A DNA stretch of 11,611 nt, from positions 1 to 11,611 of the forward strand of contig JAQXHB010000076.1 of the NCBI GenBank assembly GCA_029007015.1. Direction: 5' to 3'. Position numbers and translations under genes: made by a program. This DNA comes from Bacillota bacterium (GTDB taxonomy: Bacteria; Bacillota; Clostridia; Oscillospirales; Acutalibacteraceae). The notes beneath the pieces are model-generated. The model saw nothing but the letters and a program-made list of their open reading frames with translations. It did not search any database and was not told where the DNA came from. Positions 1-6,763 of this stretch are shown piece after piece (position 1 is the first letter of the stretch; each line of letters opens with the position of its first letter).

Positions 1-332
1 TCCTCGCCCGGCTTTTCATCGGTGTAAAAACCGCTTGTAGACAGTATGATGGCGCCGGACGCATCAATTATCTGCACCTCGACGCTGTTTTTCATCGGAA
101 ACTGCTCGGCCATCAGGCGCGCCTCAGCCGCAAATCCGGCCGAATCGGTGACACTGAGCCGGTCAAATGACACTGCAACACTGTTCAGGTAACCGGCCAC
201 GCGGTCATTGTAGTAGTTGCTTATGACGGCGCCCAAAGTAATGACCAGCACAGTCACGACGCATGCCAAAATAACAATTAGGTTTATCACCCAACGGCGT
301 GTAACGCCCTTTACCTTGATAGCAACCTCCAC
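1..332 (-). CDS. Membrane sensor histidine kinase, N-terminal part (cut by window edge)
   Basis: Partial gene running off the left edge; 110 codons are visible. A GTG start at 332 sits 8 bases after a GGGAGG ribosome binding site (about 341-346), so the gene begins 38 bases after the response regulator stop. The protein has a short basic cytoplasmic tail (KVKGVTRRW), one hydrophobic membrane segment at about residues 15-38, then an extracytoplasmic region with the pattern VQIIDASGAIILST at about residues 86-99, which resembles the sheet of Cache/PAS-like sensor domains. The HAMP, DHp and ATPase domains would lie outside the window, so the kinase identity is inferred from this topology and from its place directly after an OmpR-type regulator. 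It is expected to phosphorylate that regulator. A different membrane sensor protein remains possible. Confidence 0.75.
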   Translation of the reverse strand, partial: MEVAIKVKGVTRRWVINLIVILACVVTVLVITLGAVISNYYNDRVAGYLNSVAVSFDRLSVTDSAGFAAEARLMAEQFPMKNSVEVQIIDASGAIILSTSGFYTDEKPGE

Positions 333-370
333 GCTGACGACCTCCCTTCCCGTTTAAAAATGTCGGGCTT

Positions 371-1078
371 TCACTGTTCGGTTGACCACTTGTAGCCCAT
401 GCCCCAAACGGTCAGCAGGTGCCTGGGTGTCGATGGCTCATCCTCGATTTTCATACGCAGGCGGCGTATATTGACATCGACTATCTTTTCCTCACCAAAA
501 TAAGAGTCGCCCCACACACTGTTCAAAATGTCGGTGCGGTCAAGGGCTGTATCGGGGTGAGTGAAAAAGCACTCGATTATCTGAAACTCAACCTGCGTCA
601 GTTCGATGTTTTTGCCGCTCTTGGTCAGTGTGCGTCGGCGCAGATTGAGGGTAAACTCGCCCAAATGTATCTCATCGGGTGCCTGCTGTGTTTTCGGCTT
701 GCTGAGCATATCCACGCGGCGGCTCAGCGCATCAACCCGCGCAACCAGTTCAGATGGGCTGAACGGCTTGGTAACATAGTCATCGGCGCCTATCATGAGG
801 CCGGTCACTTTGTCCATCTCCTGCGTGCGGGCAGTCAGCATTATGATGCCCATGGTGTCGGTACGGCGGCGCAGTTCCTTGCAGAGTTGCAGTCCGTCCA
901 TGCCCGGCATGGATATATCAAGCAGCGCGATGTGAAAGTCGCCGCCCGCCTCATCAAAGGCTTTCAGTCCGGCTTCGCCGCAGTTGGCCTCAACCGTCTC
1001 ATATCCCGCGCGGTTAAGATTTATAACAACAAATTCGCGTATCGTATCCTCATCTTCAACAACCAAAACGCGTTTCAT
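371..1078 (-). CDS. OmpR/PhoB-family two-component response regulator
   Basis: A 235-residue DNA-binding response regulator, normal length for the family. The receiver domain spans about residues 1-118: the acidic pair is in VVEDED (8-11), the phosphoacceptor is Asp54 in LLDISMPGMDG, the switch Thr is Thr82 in IIMLTAR, and the conserved Lys is Lys104 in YVTKPF. The C-terminal winged-helix effector domain covers about residues 130-233, with the typical LTQVEFQII, a recognition helix around VDVNIRRLRMKIE and the terminal hairpin VWGMGYKW. I chose the ATG at 1078 because a GGGGG ribosome binding site lies 6 bases upstream; an ATG at 1084 abuts that site and one at 1096 precedes it. It lies 21 bases after the lipoprotein stop and 38 bases before the sensor kinase start, so the three genes very probably form one operon. 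Its targets cannot be read from the sequence. Confidence 0.95.
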   Translation of the reverse strand: MKRVLVVEDEDTIREFVVINLNRAGYETVEANCGEAGLKAFDEAGGDFHIALLDISMPGMDGLQLCKELRRRTDTMGIIMLTARTQEMDKVTGLMIGADDYVTKPFSPSELVARVDALSRRVDMLSKPKTQQAPDEIHLGEFTLNLRRRTLTKSGKNIELTQVEFQIIECFFTHPDTALDRTDILNSVWGDSYFGEEKIVDVNIRRLRMKIEDEPSTPRHLLTVWGMGYKWSTEQ

Positions 1079-1099
1079 ACCCATCCCCCTTGTCAAAGA

Positions 1100-2419
1100 T
1101 TAAAATGTAAAGAACATGTTTCTGACATCTGACTCTGTCAGTTTGTATTCGGTGCCGGTGTCAACTATGCGGGCGGCATATACCTTGCCCTTGTTGCGCT
1201 CGAGCACCATTATCTCGTCCGACTTGACATCGGCAAATTCCGCCTCGCTGTAAACACGGGTGCGCAGCAACTCTGCACCGGTGGTTCCGGTAACCTGGTC
1301 CCACACGCGGTAACTGCGCATGTTGTTTGTACCGTCGACCACAACGGTGACATTGCTCTGCCATGCCGCAGAAAAGCGCACGGCGTAGTTGTGCTCAAAG
1401 CAAAAATCACCGACGCACACTTTGCCGAAGTGGGAGCCGTCATAGTGCATCCAAGTGTATAAGTACGCGGTATCAATTGATGCATTGGTCTGATAACCCT
1501 GCATGACCGAGGTGAAGGGTATCTCGATGAGTCCGTCGCCGTCAATATCTCTGCATGTAATAACCGAGTCACGCAAAGTCATCTGATTTTCTGTCGACAG
1601 TTCATCATAAAAGGGGTTGACCGGCACGCCGTTTTTGATAAATACAAGGTCGGTCACCATCGAAGTCACGCCCTTGTATGAGTCGATAAAAACTGCCGCA
1701 GTGCCGTCGGTCAGGCGTCCGGTGGTGATGCTTGCAAAGCCGCCGATGTTGCCGTCGAGCGGCGCCGTGCCCTTGAGTGTAAGCTGCCTGTCCAAAAAAC
1801 TGTATAGTTTTGCATATGCCTTTTTATCAGCCGGCTTGTAATTGATGAGCAGCAGTTCGTCAAACCCGTTGCCCGATAGGTCGGTCAGCACAAATTCGTT
1901 GTACTCGTCATTTAGTATCTCGGTCAGCGACGATTTATTGACCGAATAGGCCACCAACTTGTTGACCGAGGCAGTGTATGTGCCGAAGCCTATCAGCAGT
2001 TCATTGATACCGTCGCCTGTCAAATCGGCTGTGGACACTCGGTCAATACTGCCCGCCTCGACAACTATATCGCAGGTCGATTTCCACTGCTCGCCGTCAT
2101 ATTTGAGCAAATTGACATGCACCGGCGCAACGCTCTCGTCCTCGGATACCCGAGTGTAAAAGGCCACCGCCTCGTCAATCGCGTCGCCGTCAAGGTCGGT
2201 TATGAGAAATGCAGAGGTATTCTCGCCGCCGGTCGGGTACTTCATGCGGATGTTACTGCCGGCGTATTTGGTCAGCGCCGACTGAATATAGTACATCTCA
2301 CCCGATGCCTTGGGCGGCGAAATGAGGTTGGTCGGATCAGAGATAATATAGTTGCACGAAGAAAAACTGCACAGCACAAAAGAAAGGCAGAGTAAAACCG
2401 CCGCCAACCTGATTTTCAT
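1100..2419 (-). CDS. Lipoprotein with FG-GAP/VCBS-like repeats
   Basis: A 439-residue predicted secreted lipoprotein. Residues 1-21 form a lipoprotein signal peptide (MKIR, then a hydrophobic stretch) with the candidate lipidated Cys22 in SFSSC; Phe at -3 is a little off the usual lipobox. The mature protein carries repeated acidic loops of the type D-x-[DTS]-G-[DN]: DLDGDAIDE (75-83), DLTGDGINE (132-140), DLSGNGFDE (180-188) and DIDGDGLIE (291-299), plus a degenerate copy near 235. Such loops with following beta strands are typical of FG-GAP/VCBS beta-propellers, where they can bind calcium. I do not recognise a named family member. It is the first gene of an operon with a response regulator and a sensor kinase, so it may be an accessory sensor or a target at the outer membrane face. 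A GGGGG ribosome binding site precedes the ATG at 2419. Confidence 0.85.
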   Translation of the reverse strand: MKIRLAAVLLCLSFVLCSFSSCNYIISDPTNLISPPKASGEMYYIQSALTKYAGSNIRMKYPTGGENTSAFLITDLDGDAIDEAVAFYTRVSEDESVAPVHVNLLKYDGEQWKSTCDIVVEAGSIDRVSTADLTGDGINELLIGFGTYTASVNKLVAYSVNKSSLTEILNDEYNEFVLTDLSGNGFDELLLINYKPADKKAYAKLYSFLDRQLTLKGTAPLDGNIGGFASITTGRLTDGTAAVFIDSYKGVTSMVTDLVFIKNGVPVNPFYDELSTENQMTLRDSVITCRDIDGDGLIEIPFTSVMQGYQTNASIDTAYLYTWMHYDGSHFGKVCVGDFCFEHNYAVRFSAAWQSNVTVVVDGTNNMRSYRVWDQVTGTTGAELLRTRVYSEAEFADVKSDEIMVLERNKGKVYAARIVDTGTEYKLTESDVRNMFFTF

Positions 2420-2486
2420 GCCGTGCGCCCCCTTTGTAAACGATACCTTTCGGCATCACATATTTGTATAATCTGTAATCCAAATT

Positions 2487-2515
2487 ATTATAACATATTT
2501 TTTCTGTTTTGTATA
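2487..2515 (-). promoter_or_regulatory. Promoter for the lipoprotein-regulator-kinase operon
   Basis: On the minus strand an extended -10 element TGTTATAAT (TATAAT at 2487-2492) is preceded, after a 17-base spacer, by a weak -35 TATACA at 2510-2515 (four of six consensus bases). The predicted transcription start is near 2480, giving a leader of about 60 bases before the lipoprotein ATG. The surrounding 2461-2530 stretch is markedly AT-rich compared with the flanking genes. I see no intrinsic terminator for rsmI in this gap, so read-through from rsmI is also possible. Confidence 0.6.
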
Positions 2516-2550
2516 CTGTTTTTTTATTTGCCGCACCGTCAAAAAGGCAC

Positions 2551-3378
2551 TTATTCCGTAACCAGCAATTTGTAAATTTGCCCCTTCGCGAAACCGCTGT
2601 CGGCAGCCGCTCGCGCGGCCGCTTTAGAGGCAGTCAGCCCCTCCTCAACATAACTTGCAGCCAGTTCGACCGCCTGCTCGACGGTCATCTCACCCTCGGA
2701 TTTTTGGGCGCCTGCAACCACCAGCACATACTCGCCGCGCGGCTCGTTGGCTTCAAAATGCCGTACCGCCTCATCCAGTGTCATCAGCATGACCTGCTCA
2801 TGCAGTTTGGTCAGTTCCTTAGCGACCGACACCTGACGCTCGCCGCCGAGCACTGCGGCCATGTCGCGCAAGGTGCGCATCAGTTTGTGGGGCGCCTCGT
2901 AAAAAACCATGGTACGCACTTCGCCCTTCAACTCGTTCAGGCGTGAGCGGCGCTCCGACTTATCGGCCGACAAAAAGCCCTCAAAGCAAAAGCGCGAACA
3001 ATCCATTCCCGACAGTGCGACGGCTGTAATGACCGCGCTCGGCCCGGGGACAGAGCACACCGTCACACCGCTTGTGCGGCACAGCCTGACCAAATCCTCA
3101 CCGGGGTCTGAGATGGCCGGCATACCCGCGTCGGTCACAATGGCGCAGTTCTCGCCCGCCGACAGCCGCGCCAAAATCCTCTCACCGCACTCGGCGCGAT
3201 TGTGCTCGTGATAACTGACCATCGGTTTTTTAATTTCAAAGTGATTGAGCAGTTTGAGGGACACGCGCGTGTCCTCGGCGGCAATGAAATCGACCTTTTG
3301 CAGTGTCTCGACCGCACGCGGCGACATATCGCCCAAATTTCCTATCGGCGTGCCGACAATGTAAAGTGTACCGCTCAT
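2551..3378 (-). CDS. rsmI: 16S rRNA (cytidine1402-2'-O)-methyltransferase RsmI
   Basis: A 275-residue tetrapyrrole-methylase-fold enzyme that uses S-adenosylmethionine to 2'-O-methylate C1402 in the decoding centre of 16S rRNA. The family signatures are all present: GTPIGNLGD (9-17), AAEDTR (33-38), YHEHN (56-60), TDAGMPAISDPG (82-93) and PGPSA (111-115). The length is close to the usual 280-290. I chose the ATG at 3378, directly before SGTLYIVGTPIGNL, because a GGAGGT ribosome binding site sits 6 bases upstream; an upstream extension of the frame has no family resemblance and overlaps trmN6. The ribosome binding site lies inside the last two codons and stop of trmN6 and the gap is only 4 bases, so translation is probably coupled. 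The trmN6-rsmI pairing matches B. subtilis yabB-yabC, but the yazA gene between them there is missing. Confidence 0.96.
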   Translation of the reverse strand: MSGTLYIVGTPIGNLGDMSPRAVETLQKVDFIAAEDTRVSLKLLNHFEIKKPMVSYHEHNRAECGERILARLSAGENCAIVTDAGMPAISDPGEDLVRLCRTSGVTVCSVPGPSAVITAVALSGMDCSRFCFEGFLSADKSERRSRLNELKGEVRTMVFYEAPHKLMRTLRDMAAVLGGERQVSVAKELTKLHEQVMLMTLDEAVRHFEANEPRGEYVLVVAGAQKSEGEMTVEQAVELAASYVEEGLTASKAAARAAADSGFAKGQIYKLLVTE

Positions 3379-3382
3379 TTTG

Positions 3383-4117
3383 TTACCTCCATGCGGCCTT
3401 GAAGCCGCCGTAAATATCCAGCATTTCGGGTGAAAAATCGCCATTTTCCCCCTCAACATACAGGGGCGGCAGATTGACAAGCCCCGGTCGGCCGCCGCGC
3501 TTGCCTTCAATGAGTATCAGCATTGGCGCGGCGCCTGCGCGCTGGCACACCATGCGCAGTCTTTTGGGTTCGATGCCGGCAGTTCGCATGGAAACGACGA
3601 GGTCGCACAACCTGTCCGGCCGCTGGCACATACACAGCCGTCCGCCGAAATTAAGCAGTCCGGCGGCGCAATTGCAAACGTCATCGGTCGTGCAGTTGAC
3701 CTCGTGGCGCGCCTGCCGCCGCTCATCATCGGGGCTCTGGGCGCCGTCATTGGCCGCCTTGTACGGCGGATTCATCGTGACCAGCGTAAAGGCGCCGCGC
3801 AACTCAGGACGGTCGGCGCACAGCCGGCGCAAATCGGCATTGATAATGTCAACCTGTCCCTCCAGCCCGTTGTGGCGGGCGGAGCGTGCGGCCATATCAG
3901 CGGCCGCCCCACTGATTTCGACGGCCGTAATGCCGCCGCTGTGTCCATTCGCACACCACAAAAAGGGTATGATGCCGCATCCGGTGCCAAGGTCGATGGC
4001 GCGGTCGCGCCCCTTAATCGACGCAAAATCGGCCAACAGGATGGCATCGGTGCCAAACCGGTGGGTCGGTGACACATATATTTCAACTCCGCCTCCGAGC
4101 GGCTGTAAATTGCCCAT
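3383..4117 (-). CDS. trmN6: tRNA1(Val) (adenine37-N6)-methyltransferase TrmN6 (YabB/YfiC family)
   Basis: A 244-residue Rossmann-fold S-adenosylmethionine-dependent methyltransferase. The SAM-binding motif I is DLGTGCGIIP (42-51); the amino-methyltransferase catalytic motif NPPY is at 116-119 in LVTMNPPYKA. The N-terminal stretch THRFGTDAILLADFA (18-32) is characteristic of the TrmN6 family, which methylates N6 of A37 in tRNA-Val. The ATG at 4117 follows an AAGGAAG ribosome binding site about 8 bases upstream. It sits 4 bases upstream of rsmI, as in the Bacillus order. A strong intrinsic terminator lies only about 20 bases before its start, so its own transcription depends on read-through or on a promoter I cannot see. 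The exact tRNA target is inferred from the family. Confidence 0.92.
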   Translation of the reverse strand: MGNLQPLGGGVEIYVSPTHRFGTDAILLADFASIKGRDRAIDLGTGCGIIPFLWCANGHSGGITAVEISGAAADMAARSARHNGLEGQVDIINADLRRLCADRPELRGAFTLVTMNPPYKAANDGAQSPDDERRQARHEVNCTTDDVCNCAAGLLNFGGRLCMCQRPDRLCDLVVSMRTAGIEPKRLRMVCQRAGAAPMLILIEGKRGGRPGLVNLPPLYVEGENGDFSPEMLDIYGGFKAAWR

Positions 4118-4137
4118 TCAAAACACTTCCTTACAAG

Positions 4138-4170
4138 AAAAAGAGCGGAGCGAAAAACCTCGCACCGCTC
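4138..4170 (-). terminator. Intrinsic terminator after the ferredoxin gene
   Basis: On the minus strand the stem GAGCGG-T-GCGA pairs with TCGC-T-CCGCTC (4143-4170, a single T-T mismatch) and is followed at once by five Ts (4138-4142). This is a classical Rho-independent terminator 22 bases beyond the ferredoxin stop. It stands immediately in front of trmN6, separating the ferredoxin transcript from trmN6-rsmI. Confidence 0.8.
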
Positions 4171-4192
4171 AATCGCGCAAATATATCAGGAA

Positions 4193-4363
4193 TTAGTCCT
4201 TGACAATGGCGCCCATCGGGCAGCCGTCAGCGCAGGCGCCGCACTCAATGCATGTAGCAGCGTCGATTTCAAACTTGGCATCGCCCTCGGAAATAGCCGA
4301 TACGGGGCAGCCGCCCTCGCAGGCGCCGCACTTGATGCACTCGTCGGTAATCTTGTAAGCCAT
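4193..4363 (-). CDS. Small 2[4Fe-4S] clostridial-type ferredoxin
   Basis: A 56-residue electron carrier of the bacterial 2[4Fe-4S] type. Two complete cluster-binding motifs are visible: C9-x2-C12-x2-C15-x3-C19-P and C38-x2-C41-x2-C44-x3-C48-P. The two halves are internally similar (CIKCGACEGGCP and CIECGACADGCP), the usual pseudo-twofold arrangement, and the length equals that of classical clostridial ferredoxins. I chose the ATG at 4363 (MAYKITDEC) because a GGAGA site lies 7 bases upstream; an upstream in-frame extension would run through a structured, promoter-bearing region. It has its own promoter candidate (4468-4495) and terminator (4138-4170), so it can be expressed alone. It lies between ricT and trmN6, where B. 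subtilis has yabA. Its redox partner is not identifiable here. Confidence 0.96.
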   Translation of the reverse strand: MAYKITDECIKCGACEGGCPVSAISEGDAKFEIDAATCIECGACADGCPMGAIVKD

Positions 4364-4381
4364 AGCGTATTCTCCGTTTCT

Positions 4382-4451
4382 GCCGCTGTGCACGGCGTAT
4401 ATGTGTTTGACACCGCGGAGCACAGTTACCGCGGCCGATTGGGGTTTCCCC
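4382..4451 (-). promoter_or_regulatory. Structured 5' leader of the ferredoxin mRNA
   Basis: Between the predicted transcription start (about 4461) and the ferredoxin ATG lie about 98 untranslated bases with three potential hairpins: GGGG-AAA-CCCC (4441-4451), a pair of self-complementary CCGCGG blocks 10 bases apart (4413-4418 and 4429-4434), and GCCG/CGGC (4382-4396). None is followed by a T-run, so this is not a simple terminator. I do not recognise a known riboswitch class. The leader may be regulatory or may simply stabilise a highly expressed short mRNA. Confidence 0.35.
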
Positions 4452-4467
4452 CTACTCAACAACAACT

Positions 4468-4495
4468 ATTTTACCACATTATTCGATAATTTCAA
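4468..4495 (-). promoter_or_regulatory. Promoter candidate for the ferredoxin gene
   Basis: On the minus strand a -35 TTGAAA (4490-4495) is followed by a 16-base spacer and a -10 TAAAAT (4468-4473). Each hexamer matches five of six sigma-A consensus bases. The predicted start is near 4461. It lies just after the ricT stop in an AT-rich gap, which suggests the ferredoxin is transcribed independently of darA-holB-ricT. Confidence 0.6.
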
Positions 4496-4503
4496 GTACT
4501 AAT

Positions 4504-5367
4504 TTATTTACCTTTATTATCATTCTCATTTTCGTGCCGGTTTTCGTTTGGTTTGGGAGCGCGGCCGCGCAGTACCTGCACCTCGCCGCAGTCATAAATG
4601 ACGGGGGAATCGCCGTTTTCGGGTGCTACCTTGACCTTTTGTTTAAGTATGCTCGCGCTGATGACTGTGCCGTTGCCGTCGGGCGTTCTGACAAATGCGC
4701 CCTGACGCGGCGTGAGTTTGACCAGTTCATCATATACATTTTGCTCGTAGTTCAGACAGCACATGAGCCGTCCGCAACTGCCGCTTATCTTGACAGGGTT
4801 GAGGGACAATCCCTGTTCCTTGGCCATTTTGATGGAAACCGGCTGAAAATCTGACAAAAAGCGTGAACAGCAAAAGGGCTGTCCGCATATACCCAGACCG
4901 CCGAGCATCTTTGCCTCGTCGCGCACGCCAATCTGCCTCAATTCAATGCGCGTGTGGAAATTGGACGCCAAATCCTTGACCAAATCGCGGAAGTCGACGC
5001 GGCCGTCAGCGGTAAAATAGAACAGTATCTTACTGCCGTCAAATGCGTACTCGACATCGACCAATTTCATTTCGAGTTTGTGATGGGTAATGCGCTGTTC
5101 GCAGATGCAGAATGCGTCCTTTTCCTTCTTTTTGTTTTCCTCGTCGCGGCGCAAATCGTCGGCATCGGCCACGCGAATGAGTTCGCGCAGCGGCTTTACT
5201 ACCGACTGGTCATCGACAAATTTGTTGGTGATGACCACCTCTCCCAATTCGGGGCCGCGTGCGGTGTCGACCACCACCTTTAGTCCGGCTGCCACCTTCT
5301 GTCCCTTGGGGTCAAAGTAGTACGCCTTGCCGGCGTCCTTAAATCTAACTGCTATAACCTCGGCCAT
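4504..5367 (-). CDS. ricT: PSP1-domain protein RicT (YaaT), RNA-processing complex subunit
   Basis: A 287-residue PSP1-family protein. In B. subtilis RicT forms a complex with RicA and RicF that carries [4Fe-4S] clusters, acts with RNase Y in mRNA maturation and affects sporulation, competence and biofilm formation. Here the N-terminal domain (1-75, beta-rich, starting MAEVIAVRFKDAGKAYYFDP) is followed by a charged linker (76-86) and the conserved core. The cysteine set expected for cluster binding is intact: C161, C166-C167, C198 and C203-C204 in GICGQPFCC and SCGRLMCCLNYEQ, plus C87 and C89. The C-terminal tail is Asn/Glu/Lys-rich and probably disordered. I chose the ATG at 5367 because a GGAGG site lies 5 bases upstream; the ATG at 5379 overlaps that site. 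It follows holB by 22 bases, as in Bacillus. ricA and ricF are not in this window. Confidence 0.93.
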   Translation of the reverse strand: MAEVIAVRFKDAGKAYYFDPKGQKVAAGLKVVVDTARGPELGEVVITNKFVDDQSVVKPLRELIRVADADDLRRDEENKKKEKDAFCICEQRITHHKLEMKLVDVEYAFDGSKILFYFTADGRVDFRDLVKDLASNFHTRIELRQIGVRDEAKMLGGLGICGQPFCCSRFLSDFQPVSIKMAKEQGLSLNPVKISGSCGRLMCCLNYEQNVYDELVKLTPRQGAFVRTPDGNGTVISASILKQKVKVAPENGDSPVIYDCGEVQVLRGRAPKPNENRHENENDNKGK

Positions 5368-5389
5368 ATTGTCCTCCATAATCCTTAAT

Positions 5390-6349
5390 TCATAAACCCA
5401 CGGCGCGGCGCAAGTCGGCACAAAAATGGGTTGCCAACAGCCCCTCACCGATATTGCTCTCGCACTGGCTGATTGCCGTTTCGCACGCGCCGATGAGCCT
5501 GAACAGCCGCTCTCCGCCAAAGCGCATGCAGTCCGGCTGCTGCCCGTGAAAGTCGCGGTGCGCGCCCGACTTGACGGCCAGCGCCTCGCGCAGCATGTCG
5601 GCCATGTGCTCAATTACCTGCTGCGCCCGCTTGCGGTTGCCGGCAAAGGGAAGCAGTGCTTTGAGCAGTTCAAGTTCGCTGTCGGCGTCGACCAGCGATA
5701 AAATATTTGCCGCCATTTCGCGCAGTTGGTTGCCGCCGCCAAGCAATTCAAGCGCCGCACCGATGGTGCCGCACTGCTCCATGGCGTTCAACGCCTCTGC
5801 GCGCGTATACTGCGGGTACTCGGCGCAAATATAGTCGCACCCCTCCTCGGCGCTCGGCAGTGACAGACGAAATGCCACCGACCGCGAGAGAACGGTATCA
5901 ATCAGTTGGTGCGGATACTCGGCAGTGAGTATAAAGTAGACCTGCTCCGGCGGCTCCTCAAGCACCTTGAGCAATGCGTTTTGCGCCGTTTCGTTCATCA
6001 GTTGCGCATCGGGAATTATGAACACGCGAGCCGCCGACTGGTTGGGCACGACAAACGCCAGTGCCCTAATTTCGCGCACCTGAGCGACCGTAATCTCGTT
6101 TTTCTCCGGCGTGACTACGGTGATATCAGGATTGTCGGTGCAACGGCAGGCGGCACACCGACCGCATGGCGCACTTTCATCCAAGCAGGCCAGTTGGCGT
6201 GCAATTGCCATCGCCAGCGTGCGCCGTCCGCTGCCGACCGGCCCGGACAGTATCAGGGCATGGGGCAAGCGGTGCTCATCTATCAAATTTTTCAGCGAGC
6301 CGATCAACTCGCCGTTGCCGACAAACTCAGTAAGTGTCACTCTGCTCAC
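5390..6349 (-). CDS. holB: DNA polymerase III subunit delta' (HolB)
   Basis: A 319-residue AAA+ clamp-loader subunit that helps DnaX and HolA load the beta sliding clamp. The P-loop region is GPVGSGRRT (36-44), where the usual Walker lysine is an arginine, and the Walker B region is VFIIPDAQLMN (109-119) without the DE pair; both are compatible with delta' being a non-hydrolysing member of the complex. A zinc-module-like cysteine cluster (C55, C62, C65, C68, C70) follows the P-loop. LLKVLEEPPEQVYFILTAE (127-145) and LSRSVAF (154-160) are strongly typical of the family. The start is a GTG at 6349 that overlaps the darA stop codon in a GTGA arrangement, so the two are translationally coupled. 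The order darA-holB-ricT matches B. subtilis, with yaaR absent. Confidence 0.94.
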   Translation of the reverse strand: MSRVTLTEFVGNGELIGSLKNLIDEHRLPHALILSGPVGSGRRTLAMAIARQLACLDESAPCGRCAACRCTDNPDITVVTPEKNEITVAQVREIRALAFVVPNQSAARVFIIPDAQLMNETAQNALLKVLEEPPEQVYFILTAEYPHQLIDTVLSRSVAFRLSLPSAEEGCDYICAEYPQYTRAEALNAMEQCGTIGAALELLGGGNQLREMAANILSLVDADSELELLKALLPFAGNRKRAQQVIEHMADMLREALAVKSGAHRDFHGQQPDCMRFGGERLFRLIGACETAISQCESNIGEGLLATHFCADLRRAVGL

Positions 6350-6663
6350 AGTTTTTCAAACCGCTCAACATCGGTGACAAAGACGGTAGCGCCGCCGACA
6401 TTGACCTTGACGGGTATTGCAGGCGTATCGGTGCCCGACATCGGTACCGACATGACCTGCTCGCGGCGCGACGAACAATTGCGCAGAATGTCGATAACCC
6501 TATCGACATCTCCGTCATCAACGCCGATGAGAAATGTGGTATTACCCACCTTCAAGAAGCCGCCGGTGGTAGCCAACTTGGTAGCGATAAAGCCGTTCTT
6601 GGTCAGTTCGCGCGACACACGGCCGGCGTCGTCGCTGTTAACAACAGCAGTAATAAGTTTCAT
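6346..6663 (-). CDS. darA: Cyclic-di-AMP receptor DarA (PII-like, YaaQ family)
   Basis: A 105-residue PII-like signalling protein that binds cyclic di-AMP as a trimer in Bacillota. The family hallmarks are clear: MKLITAVVNSDDAGRVS at the N-terminus, LTKNGFIATKLATTGGFLKVGNTTF (20-44) containing the nucleotide-binding segment, and VNVGGATVFV near the end (about 87-96). The length is about that of B. subtilis DarA. I chose the ATG at 6663, which matches the family N-terminus and has a G-rich ribosome binding site about 8 bases upstream; an ATG at 6678 lies before that site. It is first in the darA-holB-ricT operon behind a strong promoter (6696-6725). tmk, which often precedes it, is absent here. 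Its downstream target is unknown even in model species. Confidence 0.95.
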   Translation of the reverse strand: MKLITAVVNSDDAGRVSRELTKNGFIATKLATTGGFLKVGNTTFLIGVDDGDVDRVIDILRNCSSRREQVMSVPMSGTDTPAIPVKVNVGGATVFVTDVERFEKL

Positions 6664-6695
6664 AGCAGTCGCCCCCATACATAAGTTCAGTGTAT

Positions 6696-6725
6696 ATTAT
6701 ACCACCTACACCGTGTCCATGTCAA
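6696..6725 (-). promoter_or_regulatory. Promoter of the darA-holB-ricT operon
   Basis: On the minus strand a perfect -35 TTGACA (6720-6725) and a perfect -10 TATAAT (6696-6701) are separated by 18 bases, one more than the optimum. The predicted start near 6689 leaves a leader of about 26 bases before the darA ATG. Confidence 0.75.
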
Positions 6726-6763
6726 ATGCTCATTGCAATAGAAAAAATATTATATTTTTTTAC

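Noticed and set aside
419..1132. Long plus-strand frame opposite the response regulator
   Set aside because: It mirrors a complete OmpR-family gene; composition and lack of motifs indicate a shadow.
3379..3510. N-terminal extension of rsmI
   Set aside because: It overlaps trmN6 and lacks family resemblance; GGAGGT precedes the ATG at 3378.
4364..4465. N-terminal extension of the ferredoxin
   Set aside because: The family begins at the MAYKI start and the upstream bases hold a promoter and hairpins.
5368..5613. N-terminal extension of ricT by about 80 residues
   Set aside because: It overlaps the 3' part of holB, its peptide is of shadow-frame composition, and a good GGAGG site precedes the family-typical start at 5367.
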